Part shown: positions 59,057 to 64,000 of the stretch, in pieces
How the letters are laid out: each line of letters opens with the position of its first letter
Numbering within the stretch: the first letter of the stretch is position 1
DNA from: Thermoleophilia bacterium
GTDB lineage: Bacteria; Actinomycetota; Thermoleophilia; Miltoncostaeales; Miltoncostaeaceae
DNA: 64,000 bases
NCBI GenBank assembly: GCA_020848615.1
Contig: JADLHW010000063.1
Location: 1 to 64,000 of the forward strand
Direction of reading: 5' to 3'
The notes under the pieces: model-generated
Database searches by the model: none
Seen by the model: only the letters and a program-made list of their open reading frames with translations
What the model was told of the DNA's origin: nothing
Translations under genes and position numbers: made by a program

Positions 59057-59742
59057 GTGGTGCTCCTCATCGTTTTGGTCGGTCGGGAAGCGCGGGCGAG
59101 CCGGAGGCCCCGCGGGGTGAGCAGCCGCTCGGCGAGCGCGAGCATGCCGCCCACCGCGAGGGCCAGGAGGGCGGTGGGGATCGCGCCGGCCAGCAGGATC
59201 TCGTCGTCGGCGTTCGCGAGCCCGCTGAGGATGAGGACCCCCAGGCCGTTCGCGCCCACCGACGCGCCCAGCGCCGCGGTGGCGACGATCTGGATCGCGG
59301 AGACCCGGATGCCCGTGAACACCAGCGGCAGCGCCATGGGCAGCTCGACGCGGCCCAGCACCGCCAGGGGCGTGAACCCCATCCCGCGGGCCGCCTCGAC
59401 GGCGCCGCGGTCCACCTCGCGGATCCCGGTGTGGGCGTTCAGCAGGACCGGGGGGACGCCAAGCGCGACGAGGCCCACCAGCGTCGGACCCTCGCCGATC
59501 GTCGACAGGGCCACCGCCAGGGCCAGCAGCGCGAAGGTCGGGATCGTGCGGCCCAGGTTCGCGACCGCGGACACCACGAAACCGGTCACGCGGCCCGTCT
59601 TGGCCGCGACGACCCCGAGGGTCACGCCGATCACCGTCGCGAGGACGAGGGCCTCCAGCGACAGCCGCACGTGGATCCACAGCTGGTGCCAGCCGTCGAG
59701 GTTCGGGTCGTTGAACGCGTCCCAGATCCCGGCCGGGCTCAC
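59053..59742 (-). CDS. Glycine betaine-type ABC transporter permease
   Basis: This 229-residue membrane protein has about five helices and the permease loop EAARGMGFTPLAVLGRVELPMALP (EAA motif). It is an OpuBB/OpuBD-type subunit. Its GTG overlaps the stop of the upstream permease by 4 nt, and its own stop overlaps the binding-protein gene by 4 nt. It pairs with the other permease as a heterodimer. Confidence 0.9.
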   Translation of the reverse strand: MSPAGIWDAFNDPNLDGWHQLWIHVRLSLEALVLATVIGVTLGVVAAKTGRVTGFVVSAVANLGRTIPTFALLALAVALSTIGEGPTLVGLVALGVPPVLLNAHTGIREVDRGAVEAARGMGFTPLAVLGRVELPMALPLVFTGIRVSAIQIVATAALGASVGANGLGVLILSGLANADDEILLAGAIPTALLALAVGGMLALAERLLTPRGLRLARASRPTKTMRSTT

Positions 59743-60395
59743 AGGGCGGCCCTCGCCCGCGTCCACGGGGTGAGCAGGCGCTCGGCGAGCACCAGCAGGG
59801 CGTCCAGCACGATCGCCAGCGCCGTGGCGAGCACGGTGCCCACGAGGATGGGGGTGAGGAACAACTGGCGCTGGATGCCGTCCAGCAGGATCAGTTCACC
59901 GAGGCCGTCACCGCCCACGAACACCGCGATCGTGGCGATGCCCACGGTGCTCACCGTCGCGAGCCGCACGCCGGCCATGATCGACGGCACCGCCAGCGGC
60001 AGCTCCACGCGCAGGAGGATCTGCCGCGGCGTGAGGCCCATCCCGGCCGCGGCCTCCCGCACGGCGGCGGGGACGCTGCGCAGGCCCACCACGGTGTTGC
60101 GGATGAGCATGGTGAGGGCGTAGGCGATGAGCCCGATGACCGCCGGCAGGTTGCCGATGCCCGTGAACGGCACCAGGAAGGAGAACAGGGCGATGCTCGG
60201 GATCGTGTACAGCACGTCCGCCGTGCCGGCGGCACCGGCGAACGCCACCCGCCGCCCGCGCACCAGGATCCCCAGCGGGATCGCGATGGCGACGGCCGCG
60301 ACGACCGACACGGCGGTGATCTCCAGGTGGGCGACGGTCGCCCGGACGATGTCGTCGGTGTGCCGCTCGATCCAGTCCCAGCGGATCTCGGGCAT
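59739..60395 (-). CDS. Glycine betaine-type ABC transporter permease
   Basis: This 218-residue membrane protein has about five helices and the EAA-type loop REAAAGMGLTPRQILLRVELPLAVP. It has the OpuB-type TIPSIALFSFLVPFTGIGNLPAVIGLIAYALTMLIRNT region. Its ATG shares one base with the ATPase stop (TGATG), so translation is coupled. It is a paralogue of the following permease. Confidence 0.91.
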   Translation of the reverse strand: MPEIRWDWIERHTDDIVRATVAHLEITAVSVVAAVAIAIPLGILVRGRRVAFAGAAGTADVLYTIPSIALFSFLVPFTGIGNLPAVIGLIAYALTMLIRNTVVGLRSVPAAVREAAAGMGLTPRQILLRVELPLAVPSIMAGVRLATVSTVGIATIAVFVGGDGLGELILLDGIQRQLFLTPILVGTVLATALAIVLDALLVLAERLLTPWTRARAAL

Positions 60396-61555
60396 CAGGC
60401 GGCCTCCGACCGCGCCACCGGGCCGCGCAGCGACCCCGTGATGGCGTCGACGCCCACCAGCCCGACGCACGCCCCGTCGCCGTCCACCACGACGCCGTAC
60501 GCGGCACCGGCCTCGAACAGCGCCGCGAGGGCGTCGCGGAGCGTCGTCACGCGGTCCAGCACCGGCTCCACCCGGGCCGTGCCCGCGGGCTCGCCCAGCC
60601 GGTCCATCGCCCGCCAGTACCGGGGCCGGCCACGCTCATCGGTCACCAGCACCGCGTCCTCCAGCGGCCGGAGCGCGCCCGCCGCGATGCGCTCGCGCAC
60701 CGACTCCGCCGGCGTCCCCTCGGCCACCAGCGGCGCCGGGGCGAGCTCGAGATCCTCCAGTCGCACCAGGCTCAGTCCCTTGAGCGTCCGGTCGGCCCCG
60801 ACGAAGTCGGCGACGAAGCTGTTGGCGGGGGCGGAGAGCAGCTCCGCGGGCGGCGCGCACTGGATGAGGCGGCCGCCGTCCATCACGGCCACGAGGTCCG
60901 CCATCTTCACGGCCTCGTCGATGTCGTGGCTCACGAACACCACGGTCTTCGGCACCTGGCGGTGCAGCCGCAGGAAGTCGTTCTGCAGGCGCTCCCGGGT
61001 GATGGGGTCCACCGCCGAGAACGGCTCGTCCATGAGCATCACGGGCGGGTCCGCGGCGAGGGCCCGCGCGAGGCCCACGCGCTGCTGCTGGCCGCCGGAC
61101 AGCTCCGCGGGGTACCGGTGGGCGTACTCCTCCGGTTCCAGGCCGATGAGCCGCATGAGCTCGTCCGCCCGCGTCCGGATCCGGTCCTTCGGCCATCCCA
61201 GGAGCTTCGGGACGGTCGCGATGTTCGCGAACACCGTGAGGTGGGGCAGGAGCCCAACCTGCTGGATGACGTACCCGATCTCCCGGCGCAGGTCCGCCGG
61301 GCGGCGGTCCCGCACGGAGACCCCGTCGATGAGGATCTCCCCGGATGACGGCTCGATGAGGCGGTTCACCATCTTCAGCGCCGTCGTCTTGCCGCACCCC
61401 GACGGGCCGATGAGGACGCACACCGCCCCGGCGGGCACCGTGAGCGAGAGCTCGGCGACGGCGTCCCGCGGCGCACCGCGGTAGCGCTTGCTGATGCCCC
61501 GCAGCTCGAGGACACCGGCGCGGGGCGCTCCGGCGGGGGCGGCGGAGGCGGTCAT
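60395..61555 (-). CDS. Glycine betaine-type ABC transporter ATPase with CBS domains
   Basis: This 386-residue ATPase has Walker A GPSGCGKTT (50-58), the signature LSGGQQQR (152-159), Walker B MLMDEPFSAVDPITR and HDIDEA. After about residue 250 come CBS-like motifs (GALRPLEDAVLVTDERGRPRYW and TTLRDALAALFEAGAAYGVVVDGDGACVGLVGVD). CBS domains of OpuCA/OpuA sense ionic strength or nucleotides and gate transport under osmotic stress. It heads the ATPase-permease-permease-binding protein operon. No choline oxidation genes are nearby. Confidence 0.91.
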   Translation of the reverse strand: MTASAAPAGAPRAGVLELRGISKRYRGAPRDAVAELSLTVPAGAVCVLIGPSGCGKTTALKMVNRLIEPSSGEILIDGVSVRDRRPADLRREIGYVIQQVGLLPHLTVFANIATVPKLLGWPKDRIRTRADELMRLIGLEPEEYAHRYPAELSGGQQQRVGLARALAADPPVMLMDEPFSAVDPITRERLQNDFLRLHRQVPKTVVFVSHDIDEAVKMADLVAVMDGGRLIQCAPPAELLSAPANSFVADFVGADRTLKGLSLVRLEDLELAPAPLVAEGTPAESVRERIAAGALRPLEDAVLVTDERGRPRYWRAMDRLGEPAGTARVEPVLDRVTTLRDALAALFEAGAAYGVVVDGDGACVGLVGVDAITGSLRGPVARSEAA

Positions 61556-61599
61556 GGGGCGAACCTACCCCAGGAGGGGCGGTCGCACTCCGGGGATCG

Positions 61600-61631
61600 G
61601 GGGGTCCGGTGAGCTTCCTCACCGGACCCCC
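61600..61631. terminator. 14-bp hairpin with a CTTC loop
   Basis: GGGGGTCCGGTGAG (61600-61613) pairs exactly with CTCACCGGACCCCC (61618-61631). It lies just after the gltB stop and upstream of the transporter operon (both minus strand). There is no U-tract. Confidence 0.65.
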
Positions 61632-61637
61632 GCCGGA

Positions 61638-64000
61638 CTACTCGGTCGAGATGTTCGGGTCGGCCTGCTGGGTCACCGGGACCAGCGCGAGGAAGTGGTC
61701 CGCCGGCGCGGCCATGAGGGCGTCGATCCTCCCCGCCTCGGCGTCCTGCCCGGAGTCCGACAGCGCGACCCGGTACGGGGCGAGGAGCTCGACCACCTGG
61801 GCCTCGTCGGACTCGTCGAGCTCGACGATGCTCACCTTCGCGGCCTTGCTGAGGCGCCGGCGGATCGCCGCCTCGTCGAGGTTCCACTCCGGGTTCTGAC
61901 GGACGTAGACCACGCCGCCGGTCATGCCGGAGCACATCCACGGGCCCGGGTCGCCCAGCACCACGACACGGCCGCCGGTCATGTACTCGAACGCGAAGCC
62001 CTTGCAGTTCGCGCGGGCCGCGAGGGAGCCGCGCCGGTCGTCGAGCGGGCCGTCCGGCTCGCCGCCGATGACCAGGTCCGCGCCGGACAGGCGGATGCCC
62101 GCCCGGGCGTCGGCGTCGCCCTGGATGAGGAACCTGCCGCGCTGCGCGCCGTACGCGAAGCTCTTGCCCACGTGGCCGCCCACCAGCTCGCCGCGGCCGT
62201 TCGGGGCCTTCAGCACCTGGATCTCGCCGCCCAGGGCGCACTTGCCGACGCCGTCCTGCGCGCCGCCGAACACCCGCACGCGCACCCCGCCGACGTTGAA
62301 CGCGCCCAGGCCGGAGCCCGTGGCCGCCCCCTTGGTGAACGCGAGGTCCACCATGGGCCCGTTGCCCGTGCCGCGCTCCGCCTCGGTGAGGATGTCGGGG
62401 TTGCCGCCGTGCCCGTCGGCGCCGTTGCCGTTGCCGTCGAAGCTCCAGCTGGTGTTCACGTGCGTGTGGGCCCGGGCGATCATGCCCGCGAGGTCGACGC
62501 CGAGGTTCCGGTCGGCCGCCGTGGTGGTCTCCTCCTCCACCGCCAGGGCGGAGCCGGCGGCGAGCCGCTGCGCGGCGACCTCCGGGGCGCGGTGCGGCGG
62601 CGGCGGGTTGAACTCCCGGAAGTACCGGGCCTGGCCGGCGGGGGCGGTGATGATCTGCTCCCGAACCGGGGTGAGCAGGCCCGACAGGTCGAGCCGGTCG
62701 TGATGGGACACCTGCACCAGGCGGTCCGCGTGGCCCACCAGCTCCTGCACGCTGCTCGCGCCCATCCGGCCGGCGAGCTCCCGCATGGCGGAGCCCATCT
62801 CGGTGAAGTAGCGCACCAGGGCCTCGGCGGCCGGCTCGAACTGCCGGGGCACGAACCGCTTGAGGCCGCGCTCCTTGGCCTCGTGCTCGTCCTCCATCTG
62901 GGTCGCGATGCCCACGTGGCAGGTGTCGAGCTGGCATCCGCGGCAGATCGTGCAGCCGATGGCGACCATCGCGGCGGTGCCGAAGCCCAGGCGGTTCGCG
63001 CCCAGGCAGATGAGCTTGATGGCGTCCGCGGCGGACCGCAGGCCCCCGTCCGCCCAGATCTCGACGCGGTCACGGATCCCCGCCTCGGTGAGGGCGTGAT
63101 GGGCGAGCGCGGTGCCGATCTCGCACGGCAGGCCGGCGCGCCGCAGGGCGTGCTGCCGGGCGGCGCCGGTGCCGCCGTCGAACCCGGAGAGCGTGATGAC
63201 GTCGGCGCCGGCCTTGGCGATGCCGATGGCGATCGTGCCGATGCCCGGCACCACCGGGACCTTCACGATCACCTTCACGTGAGGGTTCGCGGTCTTCAGC
63301 TCGTCGATGAGCTGCGCGAGGTCCTCGATCGAGTACAGGTCGTGGTTGTTGCTGGGGCTGATGAGGTCCGAGCCGACCTGCGCGTTCCGGGCGCGGGCGA
63401 TCGCGGCGGTGACCTTGGAGCCCGGCAGGTGGCCGCCCTCGCCGGGCTTCGCGCCCTGCCCGATCTTGATCTCCACGATCTCCGAGGAGTTGATGAGCAG
63501 CGAGGACACCCCGAAGCGGCCCGAGGCGATCTGCTGGCCGCGGTGCTTGGGGTATTTCCCGTACATGTCCGGGATCTCGCCGCCCTCGCCGTTCATGCAG
63601 AGCATGTCGGCGCGGGCCGCGGCCTCCGCGTAGGCGCGGAACGCGACCTCGTTCTGGGAGCCGAAGCTCATGGAGCTGATCACGAACGGCAGGCTGTGCT
63701 CGCCCACCGACCCGTCCACGCCGGCGCCCGGGATGCGGTCGGCCTCGGGGGCGAGCTGCGGGGCCATGGCGTGGCGCAGGGCCACGGGCTGGTCGCGCTC
63801 CAGCTGGTCGAGGGTCTCGGCGTACTCCTCGTAGCCGCGCTCGCTGTTGGCGACGCGGGCGAGGGCCTTCCAGACCTTCGGGTACATGCGCGGCAGCTTG
63901 ACCTTGCTGGGGTTGTCGTCGCCGCTGCGGATGCGCTGGCCCTGGACGGCGAGCTCCTCCATCCCGGCGAAGCCCAGGCCGCGGCCCTCGCTGGCGGTGA
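61638..64000 (-). CDS. gltB: Glutamate synthase large subunit (C-terminal part, 5' end outside window)
   Basis: The frame is open to the window edge, so the start is missing. About 787 residues remain: the FMN/synthase domain (SMSFGSQNEVAFRAYAEAA, NGEGGEIPDMYGKYP, GQGAKPGEGGHLPG, SGFDGGTGAARQHALRRAGLP), the [3Fe-4S] site CTICRGCQLDTC (C-x5-C-x4-C with an extra Cys), and the C-terminal GXGXG beta-helix (GNGPMVDLAFTKGAATGSGLG...). The enzyme makes glutamate from glutamine and 2-oxoglutarate. The N-terminal amidotransferase domain should be upstream. Confidence 0.94.
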   Translation of the reverse strand, partial: TASEGRGLGFAGMEELAVQGQRIRSGDDNPSKVKLPRMYPKVWKALARVANSERGYEEYAETLDQLERDQPVALRHAMAPQLAPEADRIPGAGVDGSVGEHSLPFVISSMSFGSQNEVAFRAYAEAAARADMLCMNGEGGEIPDMYGKYPKHRGQQIASGRFGVSSLLINSSEIVEIKIGQGAKPGEGGHLPGSKVTAAIARARNAQVGSDLISPSNNHDLYSIEDLAQLIDELKTANPHVKVIVKVPVVPGIGTIAIGIAKAGADVITLSGFDGGTGAARQHALRRAGLPCEIGTALAHHALTEAGIRDRVEIWADGGLRSAADAIKLICLGANRLGFGTAAMVAIGCTICRGCQLDTCHVGIATQMEDEHEAKERGLKRFVPRQFEPAAEALVRYFTEMGSAMRELAGRMGASSVQELVGHADRLVQVSHHDRLDLSGLLTPVREQIITAPAGQARYFREFNPPPPHRAPEVAAQRLAAGSALAVEEETTTAADRNLGVDLAGMIARAHTHVNTSWSFDGNGNGADGHGGNPDILTEAERGTGNGPMVDLAFTKGAATGSGLGAFNVGGVRVRVFGGAQDGVGKCALGGEIQVLKAPNGRGELVGGHVGKSFAYGAQRGRFLIQGDADARAGIRLSGADLVIGGEPDGPLDDRRGSLAARANCKGFAFEYMTGGRVVVLGDPGPWMCSGMTGGVVYVRQNPEWNLDEAAIRRRLSKAAKVSIVELDESDEAQVVELLAPYRVALSDSGQDAEAGRIDALMAAPADHFLALVPVTQQADPNISTE

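Overview
The window is very GC-rich (well over 70% G+C by eye) chromosomal DNA with short intergenic gaps, many GTG starts and many 1, 4 or 8 nt start/stop overlaps. A fused PafB-PafC WYL regulator, the futalosine menaquinone enzyme MqnE, numerous secreted beta-propeller and Ig-like proteins, and an ffh-rpsP-khpA-rimM-trmD-rplS-rnhB block point to an actinobacterium. Class Thermoleophilia (Solirubrobacter or Miltoncostaea relatives) is my best guess; it is inference from gene content, not from a search. I saw no phage, transposon, CRISPR array or rRNA operon.

Region 1 (0-10.6 kb) is the conserved housekeeping block on the plus strand: smc (5' end outside the window), ftsY, ffh, rpsP, khpA, rimM, trmD, rplS, rnhB, then yraN (minus), comM and dprA. 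It links chromosome condensation, co-translational targeting, 30S/50S maturation, tRNA modification and DNA uptake or recombination. Region 2 (10.6-24.4 kb) holds pafBC, a NUDIX hydrolase, a divergent isocitrate/isopropylmalate-type dehydrogenase, small conserved unknowns, mqnE, a lipoprotein, a HIT - phosphomannomutase - ABC ATPase - ABC permease operon whose ATPase lacks its catalytic motifs, and the potassium importer kup.

Region 3 (24.4-36.9 kb) holds corA, two response regulators, and a histidine kinase that runs by overlapping genes into trpF-trpB-trpA. It continues with a cold-shock gene with a long leader, small membrane proteins, a HEPN-like/CBS fusion protein, an amphipathic LEA-like protein, an aminotransferase and membrane proteins. 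Region 4 (37-46.4 kb) is the most accessory stretch: a secreted PQQ-type sugar dehydrogenase with a PKD domain, two divergent chemoreceptors without che genes, secreted beta-propeller and Ig-like proteins, and an XRE regulator with a perfect palindromic operator plus a small antitoxin-like ORF, ending at a tRNA-Asn.

Region 5 (46.4-64 kb) holds a methyltransferase, an operon cysH - PHP phosphoesterase - M3 oligopeptidase - protealysin-like M4 protease - emfourin-like inhibitor, a SUI1 protein, an exopolyphosphatase (Ppx/GppA), an RNase D and ABC-F divergent pair, a glycine-betaine type ABC transporter (ATPase, two permeases, binding protein) and the 3' part of gltB. Two regulatory themes recur. 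Many genes start 6-8 nt downstream of a TANNNT box, as expected for leaderless mRNAs. Most convergent junctions hold a GC hairpin without a U-tract.
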